A stretch of DNA of 64,000 bases from Acholeplasma sp. (GTDB taxonomy: Bacteria; Bacillota_I; Bacilli_A; Acholeplasmatales; UBA5453): contig DUNK01000013.1 of NCBI GenBank assembly GCA_012839355.1, forward strand, positions 1 through 64,000. Reading direction: 5' to 3'. Numbering within the stretch: position 1 is the first letter of the stretch; each line of letters opens with the position of its first letter. Positions 31,920 through 46,415 of this stretch are shown here, piece by piece. The translations under genes were made by a program, and so were the position numbers. A model generated the notes under the pieces. The model was not told where the DNA came from. It made no database searches and saw nothing but the letters and a program-made list of their open reading frames with translations.

Positions 31920-33131
31920 ATGTTAAACAAACAACAGTTAAAAGTGGTCAATTCAAACGACCACTTTATCTTTTTATTAGCAGGCGCTGGTACCGGTAAA
32001 ACAACAGTGATTATCAACAAAATTAAATTATTGTTAAACAAGGGCGTAATGGCTGAAAATGTCCTAGTCTTGTCGTTTACTAGAAAAAGCGCTAATGATT
32101 TAAAAGTTAAATTAAAGGGATTTGAAGAAGTTGTTATTACGACTTTTCATGGACTCTGTTATAACTTATTAAAGGATGAAATTAAGATTAAAATTGTTGA
32201 AGAAGAATGGTTGGTTTCTAATGGCTTTTCTTTAAATGATTTAGTGAAAATAGGTCTGTATAAAAGGAATAATAAAGAGTCTAAATTAGTTAAAAAATAT
32301 AATCATTTTTTAAGAGAAAATGGACTCTTAGATTATACTGATTTAGAACACTTGTTAGTTAAAAAACTAAAGAGCGATAGAGCATTTAAAAATAAAATTT
32401 CTAGTAAGTTTAAATATATTTTTGTTGATGAGTTTCAAGATACATCAATCATTCAATATGAACTTTTAAAAGAACTTATAGGAAGTGATTCTAAATGCTT
32501 TTGTGTGGGTGATCCGAACCAGAGTATTTATTCGTTTAGAGGCGCCTCAGAAAAGGTAATTAGTAAGTATAATAAAGATTATAAAGCGAGCCTTTATCTA
32601 TTAAATATAAACTATAGAAGTGATAAAGAAATTTTAAGAGTTTCTAATAGATTAATTAGTTATAATAAAGGGGCTTATAAATTTAATTTGGTGCCTAAAA
32701 AGAAAGATGAAGGGATAGTAATTTATAAGTGTTTTGATAATGGAAAAGATAAGGTAGAATACATTTTAAATGAGATAAGAAAACTATTAGATTTAAATAT
32801 CTTCCAAGAAGAGATTGCGGTTATTTATCGTAATCATCATTTTGCGAATGAATTAAAAAGAGAACTATTTAAAACATATTTTGACAGGGTAAATTTTTTA
32901 ACAGTTCATCAAGTGAAAGGCTTAGAGTTTGACTGTGTGTTTTTCATTGGTTTAGAAGAAGAAAAACTACCTTTTAAAGGTGAAAACATAGAAGAAGAAA
33001 GAAGGCTCTTTTATGTTGGTATAACTAGAGCTAGACATAGACTTTATTTACTTTCAAAAAATAAAAAGAAAATATCAAGATTTATCATAGAAGCATTAAG
33101 AAGAAAAAAGGGCGATAAAAAACATCTATAA
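31920..33131 (+). CDS. compact UvrD-like SF1 helicase (403 aa)
   Basis: GAGTGKTT, VDEFQDTS, GDPNQSIYSFRGA, NYRSD, TVHQVKGLEFD, EERRLFYVGITRAR; short interval between NYRS and TVHQ. Confidence 0.88.
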   Translation: MLNKQQLKVVNSNDHFIFLLAGAGTGKTTVIINKIKLLLNKGVMAENVLVLSFTRKSANDLKVKLKGFEEVVITTFHGLCYNLLKDEIKIKIVEEEWLVSNGFSLNDLVKIGLYKRNNKESKLVKKYNHFLRENGLLDYTDLEHLLVKKLKSDRAFKNKISSKFKYIFVDEFQDTSIIQYELLKELIGSDSKCFCVGDPNQSIYSFRGASEKVISKYNKDYKASLYLLNINYRSDKEILRVSNRLISYNKGAYKFNLVPKKKDEGIVIYKCFDNGKDKVEYILNEIRKLLDLNIFQEEIAVIYRNHHFANELKRELFKTYFDRVNFLTVHQVKGLEFDCVFFIGLEEEKLPFKGENIEEERRLFYVGITRARHRLYLLSKNKKKISRFIIEALRRKKGDKKHL

Positions 33132-33162
33132 AACATATAAAACTGTTTTAAATATGATATAA

Positions 33163-37984
<4,822 letters not shown>

Positions 37985-38491
37985 ATGGACGAAAAAGACA
38001 AAAAAGAAGAAGAGAAAAAAACTGAAGAAGAATTAAACGAAGAACTCAATTCTTTTTTAGAAGAGGAAAGAGAAAAAAACAAAAACCCTTGGCTTTTGTA
38101 TTTTAATGTGGGCTTACATAAAAACTATTATATTCATCTTCTTTTAATGATTCTTGTAAATATGTTTTGTTTATCGGCTGTAATTGGTTTAATCGGTTAT
38201 GGTATGTTAGAAGATATCGTGTTATATTTATTTAGTGTTATTTTATTTACATTATTGGAAATGATATTTAAACTATTAACATTTAGATATCTAACTAAAA
38301 TTGTTGTTAAATCTTTTGGGGCAATTCATTTAGTTTATTTGATTCCTCTTTATTACTTTACAATTTGTTTTCTTGGTAAAGTAAGTTTTGGTGGATTTTT
38401 TAAATATATACTTATTTTTGTAAGTTTCTTATTGATAAGATTATTTGTAATGCATTATATAAAAAGAATTAGTTTTAGGGGGGAATTATGA
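37985..38491 (+). CDS. membrane protein, unknown
   Basis: Acidic N-terminus then several TMs; between uvrA and hprK. Confidence 0.7.
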   Translation: MDEKDKKEEEKKTEEELNEELNSFLEEEREKNKNPWLLYFNVGLHKNYYIHLLLMILVNMFCLSAVIGLIGYGMLEDIVLYLFSVILFTLLEMIFKLLTFRYLTKIVVKSFGAIHLVYLIPLYYFTICFLGKVSFGGFFKYILIFVSFLLIRLFVMHYIKRISFRGEL

Positions 38492-39438
38492 AAGGGATTA
38501 AAGTTATAAAGTTAATCAATGATAATCAGTTAGAAATCATTGCTGGACTTGATGGGATACATGAACTAGTTACTGAGACAATGATTTCAAGGCTAGGAAT
38601 TGAACTCGCTGGTTATATGGATTTTTATGATAGTAAAAGAGTTGTTTTAATGGGTTCAAAAGAAGCATCGTTTTTTAACTCTTTTGCTGAAAAGGTTCAA
38701 GAAGAAAGATTAAGAAAAATCTTAAGTTTTAAACCTCCAGCGATAGTCTTTTCTAAAAATGTTGAGATAAGCAGTTTGTTTATTCGTTTAGGTAATGAAT
38801 ATAAAGTGCCAATTTTAAGAAGCGATTTAAAAACGACTGCAATTAATTCAAAACTCTATAATTATTTGCAAGAGCATTTATCTTTAAGACAATCAATTCA
38901 TGGTACATTATTAGATATTAATGGGATGGGGACATTAATCATTGGTGAAAGTGGTATCGGTAAAAGTGAGACAGCTTTAGAATTAATTAAAAAAGGCCAT
39001 ATGTTAATTAGCGATGATCGTGTTGATATCTTTCAAAAAGATGTTGGACTTCTAATGGGCGAACCACCACAAATTCTAAAAAGATATTTAGAAGTTAGAG
39101 GGATTGGAATTGTTGATGTAGTCTCAATGTTTGGGATAAGTTCGTATCGTGAATTTAAACGAATCAATCTTGTGGTAGAGTTAGAAAAATGGGAATCGTT
39201 TAATAACTATGATAGATTAGGATTGGAAAACGAAACAATCAAATATTTTGATACAGAAATACCTAAGGTAACAATCCCTGTTTCACCCGGTAGAAATATC
39301 GCCTTATTAGTTGAGGCGGCAGCATTAAATGAGAAGTTAAAAATGTTAGGATATCATGCAGCATTTAACTTAACAAGAGAAGTAGCAAGGAGCATAAAAG
39401 AAAATGAAAAAAAAGAACAAGAAAAAAAGACAAAATAA
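38488..39438 (+). CDS. hprK: HPr kinase/phosphorylase
   Basis: Walker A GESGIGKSE, LEVRGIGIVDV, VSPGRNIALLVE. Confidence 0.96.
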   Translation: MKGIKVIKLINDNQLEIIAGLDGIHELVTETMISRLGIELAGYMDFYDSKRVVLMGSKEASFFNSFAEKVQEERLRKILSFKPPAIVFSKNVEISSLFIRLGNEYKVPILRSDLKTTAINSKLYNYLQEHLSLRQSIHGTLLDINGMGTLIIGESGIGKSETALELIKKGHMLISDDRVDIFQKDVGLLMGEPPQILKRYLEVRGIGIVDVVSMFGISSYREFKRINLVVELEKWESFNNYDRLGLENETIKYFDTEIPKVTIPVSPGRNIALLVEAAALNEKLKMLGYHAAFNLTREVARSIKENEKKEQEKKTK

Positions 39439-40516
39439 TAAGAAAAAAGCCCCACAAGTAGAGGCGCAAAAAACAGAAGTTATAGTAGCAGAAAAAACAT
39501 TTAAAGAAAAGTTAAAAGAACACTTTCTTAAGTACCGTCAGCCATATGTGATTGGAACTATAATGGTTGGTTGGTTTTTGCTGCTTTTAATATTTGCAAC
39601 TGCAGGTAAAAAAGCACCTTATAGTAATGTTGCGTTCAAGATAGGAAGTCTTGAAATTGCATGGTATGCAGTCTTTATTTTAACGGGTGCAGTGTTTGCG
39701 ATAATTTTAGCATATAGAGAAGCGTTTTTTCTTAACATGAACAGAGAACATTTAGTTGATGGCGGACTAATCGGAATCCTTGTAGGGATAATTGGAGCAC
39801 GGCTTTACTACGTAATTTTCCGTTCTGTAGGTGGATTTAAAGAAATTTTTAATTTGCGTGGTGGTGGACTAGCAATTCATGGTGCAGTTATAGTAGGGAT
39901 TATCTATGCAATTATCTATACGAAAATTCGTAAAATGGACCTTTTTCAGCTCTTAGATTTACTGGCTGTAGGTTTTTTAGTTGGTCAAATTGTAGGCCGT
40001 TGGGGAAACTTTATGAACCAAGAAGCACATGGTGGTCCAATGAGTGCAAACGCCCAACAAGTTTTAAGTGTTATATTACCTAACTTTATCTACAACAATA
40101 TGATTATTGATGGAGTAGTTTATCACCCTACTTTCTTGTATGAAAGTTTATGGAATTTTGTTGGGTTGATTCTCTTGTTAATTATTAGAAGAAAACGCAT
40201 ATTTAAAGTTGGCGATATGATGGGTTTATATTTAATGTGGTATGGACTTGGAAGAGGCTTATTAATTGAACCGTTTAGAACTGATCCTTTACTCTTTGTT
40301 GAGAGTGCTGGAATGGGCAATATATTTAATAGAGTGAATGTTGTTTTCTCGCTAACATTATTTTTAATTGGCGGACTGCTTTATATTATCGTTAAGAATA
40401 AAATCAAACCTGATATTCCATACTATTATGATGTAGTTTTAGAAAACAAAGAAGAGGCTTTATACTTATTATCTAAAGAAGGAAGACAGAAACGTAGAGA
40501 AGAAAAAAACAAATAA
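39404..40516 (+). CDS. lgt: prolipoprotein diacylglyceryl transferase
   Basis: GARLYYVIF, RGGGLAIHGAV, GRWGNFMNQEAHGGP, HPTFLYESLWN. Confidence 0.96.
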   Translation: MKKKNKKKRQNNKKKAPQVEAQKTEVIVAEKTFKEKLKEHFLKYRQPYVIGTIMVGWFLLLLIFATAGKKAPYSNVAFKIGSLEIAWYAVFILTGAVFAIILAYREAFFLNMNREHLVDGGLIGILVGIIGARLYYVIFRSVGGFKEIFNLRGGGLAIHGAVIVGIIYAIIYTKIRKMDLFQLLDLLAVGFLVGQIVGRWGNFMNQEAHGGPMSANAQQVLSVILPNFIYNNMIIDGVVYHPTFLYESLWNFVGLILLLIIRRKRIFKVGDMMGLYLMWYGLGRGLLIEPFRTDPLLFVESAGMGNIFNRVNVVFSLTLFLIGGLLYIIVKNKIKPDIPYYYDVVLENKEEALYLLSKEGRQKRREEKNK

Positions 40517-40532
40517 AAGGAACGAAGATTAA

Positions 40533-41471
40533 ATGACTTTTGCGAGAAGCATTAAAGAAGAGTTAGTTCATTTAAAAACGGATGATGATGAGAGGTTAGC
40601 TGAACTATCTGCTTTAATACAATTGAACGGGGAACTGATTATAAATAATGATGGGATGACGATTAAATTTAAGTCTGTTAATCATGCGATTACGAGACAC
40701 TTTTTTAAGATGGTTAAAGAATTATATGATGCAGAGATGGAAATAGTCTCGCAAACAAATACATTTAACAAAAAAGAATTAAACGTTATTATTTATACTA
40801 AGGCAGAAGAGATTGCTTCTGAGATGGGTTTATTGTCTGTTGGGATGGACGAGTATGAGTTTTTAACTCCTTCAACAATTACTAAGCAAGCCTACTTAAG
40901 AGGAGCGTTTTTAGCCAGCGGTTCAATTAACGATCCAATTACAGCTAATTATCATTTAGAGATTTTTGTTAAGTCGGCAGATAGTGCTATATTTGTCCAA
41001 AGGATGTTTAATAGTTTTAATTTAAACGCTAAGATTACTAAAAGAAGAAATGGTTTTATCGTTTATTTAAAAGAAGCAGAAACGATTAGTGAGTTTTTAA
41101 AAATCATTGGAGCTTATGAGGGTGTATTTAAATTTGAAGATTTAAGAATTCAAAGAGATTTTACTAACTCAATTAATAGAGTGATGAATTGTGAGATAGC
41201 TAATGAAAAGAAAACATTAAAGGCGGCTAAAGATCAATTAAACCAAATAAAGTTTATTAAAAAGTATCGCGATATTAACTTATTAGAACCAACACTTAAG
41301 GAAATTATTGAATTAAGAGAAACTAACCCTTCGGCATCTTTAAATGAACTCTCGCTCGCTTATTATGAAAAGACTGGCGATAAGATGAGTAAGAGCGGGA
41401 TTAATCACCGTCTCCAAAAGATTAGAAACTTAGCGTTTGAGATAGCGAAGAGTTTAGAGAAAATAGAATAG
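40533..41471 (+). CDS. whiA: WhiA-family DNA-binding protein
   Basis: AYLRGAFLASGSINDP LAGLIDADG-like region and C-terminal HTH. Confidence 0.94.
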   Translation: MTFARSIKEELVHLKTDDDERLAELSALIQLNGELIINNDGMTIKFKSVNHAITRHFFKMVKELYDAEMEIVSQTNTFNKKELNVIIYTKAEEIASEMGLLSVGMDEYEFLTPSTITKQAYLRGAFLASGSINDPITANYHLEIFVKSADSAIFVQRMFNSFNLNAKITKRRNGFIVYLKEAETISEFLKIIGAYEGVFKFEDLRIQRDFTNSINRVMNCEIANEKKTLKAAKDQLNQIKFIKKYRDINLLEPTLKEIIELRETNPSASLNELSLAYYEKTGDKMSKSGINHRLQKIRNLAFEIAKSLEKIE

Positions 41472-41537
41472 TATACATACTAAAATTGCACAAAATAAAA
41501 AAATTATGTATAATGATAAAGGCTAGGGGGGAGATTA

Positions 41538-42170
41538 ATGTCTCAACAAAAAAGAAAAACTCAAAAAGGACCGAATAAAGGGCCTCAAAGAATACAACAA
41601 AGAGGAACTCAACAAAAAGAACCAATGAAGGAAGTTCCTAAAAAAGTTAGAATGATTGCGTGGATTATTATGGGCGTAATTGTTTTAGGTGTGGTTGGTG
41701 TATTATTATGGATGGAATTACGTCCTAAACCGAAAGAACCAGAACTACCAGAAAGATATGAAAACATGGCAAATATTTCTACAGCAATTTATGAGGTTAT
41801 TTTAGGAGATAAGTTTTCTGATGAATTAAACGAAGATGATTTAGAAGTTTGGAATGAGATTAAAGATGATTTAGAATACAATGTATATGTATTTATATAT
41901 AATCAAGATTATGAAGTATCAGAAGAAAGCGAAAATTTAGAAAGTTTAGTTAAAGAATTATATAATAAAGAAGGTAAAAACTTTACAATATTAGTTTTAA
42001 ACTATCTTAAAAACGAAGGAATTACTGAACTATTAAGTGAATATAATGTTAGTTTACCAGTTAGCCCTGTCTTAGTTCACATTGAAGGAGACAAGGTAGC
42101 TTTAGGTGGAGTAGCAAAAACATATTTAACAATTTTATCTAAACTAACAAATTTAAAGGGAGCGCAATAA
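41538..42170 (+). CDS. membrane-anchored protein, unknown
   Basis: Basic N-terminus, one TM, acidic exterior domain; GGGGGAG RBS. Confidence 0.65.
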   Translation: MSQQKRKTQKGPNKGPQRIQQRGTQQKEPMKEVPKKVRMIAWIIMGVIVLGVVGVLLWMELRPKPKEPELPERYENMANISTAIYEVILGDKFSDELNEDDLEVWNEIKDDLEYNVYVFIYNQDYEVSEESENLESLVKELYNKEGKNFTILVLNYLKNEGITELLSEYNVSLPVSPVLVHIEGDKVALGGVAKTYLTILSKLTNLKGAQ

Positions 42171-42174
42171 AATT

Positions 42175-44358
42175 ATGGATGCGAACTTAATTAAAGATGT
42201 AGCGATAAAGACAAAAATTAAAGAAAGACAAATTGAAGAAGTATTAAAAATGTTAGATGAGGGGAATACAATTCCCTTTATTGCGAGATATCGTAAAGAG
42301 GTTACAGGCGGGTTAGATGAAGAGCAAATTCAAGCAATTCATCAAGAGTGGAGTTATAGTGTTAACTTACAAGAAAGAAAAGAAGCGGTTATTAGATTGA
42401 TTGCTGAAAAGGATATGTTGACACCAGAACTTGAAAAGCAAATTAATGATGCAACAAAGCTTGTTGAAGTAGAAGACCTTTACAGACCATTTAAAGAAAA
42501 GAAAAAGACAAAGGCAACTGAAGCGATTAAAAATGGTTTAGAACCTTTAGCAGATTGGATTTTAACATTTCCAACCGAAGGTACGATTGAAGAAGAAGCA
42601 GAAAAATATTTAAACGAAAATGTTAAGACAACTAAAGATGCAATTGAAGGGGCAGGCTTTATTATTGCTGAAAGAATAAGCGATAATGCCGATTACAGAA
42701 AAGCACTTCGCGAAGAAATGTATAATAGCGGTAGTTTAGTTAGTAAAGCGAAAAAGGAAGCAAGAGAATTAGATCCTAAAGGTGTATATGATCAATATTA
42801 TGATTATAGTGAATTAGTTAAAAATGCACCTCACCATCGTGTACTTGCGATTAATCGCGCTGAGAAACAAAAGGTTGTTACAGTTAAAGTTGAATTAGAT
42901 ACAGAAATTATGCAAGACTTTTTAGAAGCGAAAATAATAACTAACAATGAATCATATGTAAATAGTTATGTTAAAGAGTTTATTGCTGATTCAATTAAGA
43001 GATTAATTTACCCTTCTATTGAACGCGAAATTAGAAGTATGTTAACTGAAAGTGCTGAAGAAGGTGCAATCTTAATCTTTGCGGTAAATTTAGAAAATTT
43101 ATTATTGCAAGCACCACTTAAAGATAAAGTTGTTTTAGGTGTGGACCCTGCGTTTAGAACAGGTTGTAAGTTAACTGTTGTTAATGAGTTAGGGACAGTT
43201 TTAGAAAAAGATGTTATTTATCCACATGAAAAGTTTATCGGTGAACAAGATTATGAAAGAAGAATACCCGATGCGATGAAGACAGTTGTTCAACTAATTA
43301 AAAAATACAATGTTGATATTATCGCAATTGGTAATGGTACAGCTTCACGAGAAACTGAAGCGTTTATTGCTGAGACGATTAAAGATTATAAATTAGATGT
43401 TAAATATGCAATTATTGATGAGTCAGGTGCATCAGTCTATAGTGCGAGCGAGTTAGCAAGAGCTGAGTTTCCTGATTATAGTGTTGAAGAAAGAAGTGCA
43501 GTTTCAATTGCTAGACGTCTTCAAGATCCTTTATCAGAGTTAGTGAAGATTGATCCTAAGTCAATTGGTGTTGGTCAGTATCAGCATGATGTTAACGAGA
43601 AAAAACTTTCTGACCAACTTGACTTCGTAGTCATGAAGGCAGTTAATAGTGTAGGCGTTAATGTTAACACTGCAAGTGTACCACTTCTTAATTATGTTTC
43701 AGGAATCGATAAGACAGTAGCGAAAAACATTGTTGATTATAGAGAAAAAAACGGGCCATTTAAAAACAGACAACAATTATTAAAAGTTCCTAGATTAGGT
43801 GAAAAAGCTTTTGAACAATCAGCAGGTTTCTTAAGGATATTAGACGGCGATGAACCACTTGATATGACTTCAATTCACCCAGAGAGTTATGAAACAACTA
43901 AAGAAATCCTTAGACAAGCGAATTTAGGTGAAGATGCGATTGGGAAACCATCAACTAAACTTTGGATAGAATTAATGGACAGAAGAGAATTAAAAGAAAA
44001 AGTTAATGTAGATAGTTATACATTTAATGATATTTTAGATGCAATCGTTCAACCATTAAGAGACCCAAGAGATGAGTTTGATGCTCCACAATTAAGAGGA
44101 GATATCTTAAAGTTAGAAGACTTAGAAATCGGTATGGAATTAGAAGGTACAGTTAGAAATGTTGTTGATTTTGGAGCATTTGTTGACTGTGGTCTTGAAC
44201 AAGACGGATTAGTACACATCTCTGAGATGAGCACAAGATTCGTCAAAGATCCAAATGAGTTTGTCTCAGTTGGTGATATTATTAAAGTTTGGGTGTTAGA
44301 TGTTAATAAGAGTAAAGGTAAAATCTCTTTAACAATGATTCCGCCTAGCAAAAGATAA
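42175..44358 (+). CDS. tex: Tex-like RNA-binding protein with S1 domain
   Basis: GNTIPFIARYRKEVTGGLDE, GVDPAFRTGCKL, C-terminal S1. Confidence 0.96.
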   Translation: MDANLIKDVAIKTKIKERQIEEVLKMLDEGNTIPFIARYRKEVTGGLDEEQIQAIHQEWSYSVNLQERKEAVIRLIAEKDMLTPELEKQINDATKLVEVEDLYRPFKEKKKTKATEAIKNGLEPLADWILTFPTEGTIEEEAEKYLNENVKTTKDAIEGAGFIIAERISDNADYRKALREEMYNSGSLVSKAKKEARELDPKGVYDQYYDYSELVKNAPHHRVLAINRAEKQKVVTVKVELDTEIMQDFLEAKIITNNESYVNSYVKEFIADSIKRLIYPSIEREIRSMLTESAEEGAILIFAVNLENLLLQAPLKDKVVLGVDPAFRTGCKLTVVNELGTVLEKDVIYPHEKFIGEQDYERRIPDAMKTVVQLIKKYNVDIIAIGNGTASRETEAFIAETIKDYKLDVKYAIIDESGASVYSASELARAEFPDYSVEERSAVSIARRLQDPLSELVKIDPKSIGVGQYQHDVNEKKLSDQLDFVVMKAVNSVGVNVNTASVPLLNYVSGIDKTVAKNIVDYREKNGPFKNRQQLLKVPRLGEKAFEQSAGFLRILDGDEPLDMTSIHPESYETTKEILRQANLGEDAIGKPSTKLWIELMDRRELKEKVNVDSYTFNDILDAIVQPLRDPRDEFDAPQLRGDILKLEDLEIGMELEGTVRNVVDFGAFVDCGLEQDGLVHISEMSTRFVKDPNEFVSVGDIIKVWVLDVNKSKGKISLTMIPPSKR

Positions 44359-44417
44359 AAAACTATTAAATATATTGACAAAAAGAATTAAATAAGATAT
44401 TATGGAGTGGCACGTTT

Positions 44418-44508
44418 GGAGTAGTACTCAAGAGGCTGAAGAGGCGCCCCTGCTAAGGGTGTAGATCGGTAAAACGGTGCGAGGGTTCAAATCCCTCCTA
44501 CTCCGCCA
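44418..44508 (+). tRNA. tRNA-Ser(GCT)
   Basis: GGAGTAG/CTACTCC acceptor, loop CTGCTAA, long variable arm, GGTTCAAATCC T-loop, encoded CCA. Confidence 0.95.
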
Positions 44509-44527
44509 TTTCATAAATATCATAGTA

Positions 44528-44603
44528 GGCCGATTGGAGAAGCGGTTAACTCACAAGCCTTTCACGCTTGCATACAGGGGTTCGAATCCCCTATCGGTCG
44601 CCA
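44528..44603 (+). tRNA. tRNA-Glu(TTC)
   Basis: GGCCGAT/ATCGGTC acceptor, loop CTTTCAC, GGTTCGAATCC, encoded CCA. Confidence 0.95.
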
Positions 44604-44615
44604 TTTAAAAGTAAT

Positions 44616-44642
44616 AATGCTGCAGTGTTGCAGCATTTTTTC
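44616..44642 (+). terminator. terminator of tRNA-Ser/Glu unit
   Basis: AATGCTGCA-GTGT-TGCAGCATTTTTT. Confidence 0.85.
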
Positions 44643-44768
44643 ATTTTTAGAAAAAATTGAAAAATAAAAAAACACACCGAATTTTTAGTGTGTAATTTTA
44701 ATAAAAATTATATATATCTTTTTTCTCATAGATATTTTTAAGTATATGGTGTAAAATAGTAGCAATTA

Positions 44769-45362
44769 TTATAAATTATTTTTTGGTTTGCCAGGAACTT
44801 CATGATGTTTTCTTGAGCGTGGTTCATATGATTCAGAACCTGCAACTAAAACGATTGGATCATTATAATTTGCTGGTTTACCATCAATTAATCTTTGAGT
44901 ACGAGTAGCGGGTTCGCCAGACTTCACGCAAATGGCAGTTAGTTTATCAACCTTTTCAGCGATTGCAAGTAGTTGTGGCATTGGGCCAAAAGGCTCACCT
45001 CTAAAGTCAGAATCAAGACCACCAATTATAACTCTTAAACCTGAGTCTGCTAAGTGTTGGGCAACATTAACGATATCATCGCTGAAGAATTGTGCCTCAT
45101 CAATTACAACACAATTAGTGTCAGGTTTAATGTAGTTTAAAATTTCTTTAGGTTGGTTAATGTTGATTGATGATTGTTCGCGTTTATCATGAGAGACGAT
45201 TTTTGTTTCAGAATAACGATTATCAATGGTAGGTTTAAAAACTAAAACATTTTGTTTAGCGTATTCCATACGCTTAATTCTTCTTATAATTTCTTCAGTT
45301 TTACCTGCGAACATCGGTCCGCAAATAATTTCTATCCAACCACTTGTTGTTTGCTTAGCCAT
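44769..45362 (-). CDS. tdk: thymidine kinase
   Basis: [26 protein letters not shown]; start MAKQTTSG preceded by GAGGAG. Confidence 0.95.
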   Translation of the reverse strand: MAKQTTSGWIEIICGPMFAGKTEEIIRRIKRMEYAKQNVLVFKPTIDNRYSETKIVSHDKREQSSININQPKEILNYIKPDTNCVVIDEAQFFSDDIVNVAQHLADSGLRVIIGGLDSDFRGEPFGPMPQLLAIAEKVDKLTAICVKSGEPATRTQRLIDGKPANYNDPIVLVAGSESYEPRSRKHHEVPGKPKNNL

Positions 45363-45492
45363 AAGTTTCACACTCCTCATAAAGAGTATATATGTTTATA
45401 AAATAAAAAACAATAATTTAAAGGTAATGTGGGATATTTAAAATAATCCCAAAAAAAACACCGGAATATGATAAAATTAGTATGGTGGTATA

Positions 45493-46401
45493 ATGAAGGT
45501 TTGTTTCATCTGTAATCCCGAAAGCGGTTCGGGAAAAATAACTTCATATTTAACATGGATAGAAGAAGAGTTTAAAAAATATGATCATGAAATTACTCTT
45601 TATAAGACCGAAAAGAAGAAAGATGCTTATCATCAAGCCCTTTTAACAAGCAGTTATGATATGGTACTTGTTGCGGGCGGAGATGGGACTTTAAATGAAG
45701 TTATTAATGGGGTTATGGAGTTAGAAAAAAAACCGGTTATTGCATATATCCCTACAGGAACAGTTAATGATGTTGGTCATTTAATCGGAATGAAAAAAAG
45801 AGTTAAGAAAACAATTAAGATTATTTTAAGAAAACCTGTAGTTAAAGAATTAGATATTTGTAAGATTAATGATAAATACTTTGTATATGTTGCGGCTGCT
45901 GGGAAGTTTACGAAAAGCAGTTATGATATAAGTAGAAAGTCTAAAAAGTATTTAGGTAGAACAGCTTATTTCTTAAGAGGTTCAAAAGAATTATTTAAAG
46001 ATTATAATATTCCAATTAAAGTAACATCTAATATTAAAGTTTATGAAGAGACAAGTGCTTTAATATTAATTATGAACGGCAGAAGAATTGGTGGACTTAG
46101 TTTGTATAATTTAAAAAACAAGTTAGATGATGGATTAATGTCGTTAAGAAGTTTTAAAAGAGAAAGATTTATGTTTTTAAGAGTAATGTTGTTTTTTATG
46201 ACTGGTGGATTATATGATACTAGAAAAAATAGAACATTTAGAGATTCATATTTTAAAATAGAAACGAATGATGATGTTAGTTGGAACATCGATGGAGAAT
46301 ATATGGGTAAAGGATCAATAGAAGTAAAGGTTGTTCCTAGAGCAGTTAAGTTTATAGTAAATAAAAGAAAGTTAAAGAGAAGTTTTGTAAAAGAAAAGTA
46401 G
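45493..46401 (+). CDS. diacylglycerol/lipid kinase (DagK-like)
   Basis: CNPESGSGK, AGGDGTLNEVINGV, PTGTVNDVG. Confidence 0.92.
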   Translation: MKVCFICNPESGSGKITSYLTWIEEEFKKYDHEITLYKTEKKKDAYHQALLTSSYDMVLVAGGDGTLNEVINGVMELEKKPVIAYIPTGTVNDVGHLIGMKKRVKKTIKIILRKPVVKELDICKINDKYFVYVAAAGKFTKSSYDISRKSKKYLGRTAYFLRGSKELFKDYNIPIKVTSNIKVYEETSALILIMNGRRIGGLSLYNLKNKLDDGLMSLRSFKRERFMFLRVMLFFMTGGLYDTRKNRTFRDSYFKIETNDDVSWNIDGEYMGKGSIEVKVVPRAVKFIVNKRKLKRSFVKEK

Positions 46402-46415
46402 TAAGGAGGGGTACC

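Noticed and set aside
44049-44381. 110-aa minus-strand ORF antisense to tex
   Set aside because: Shadow of the S1-domain coding sequence.
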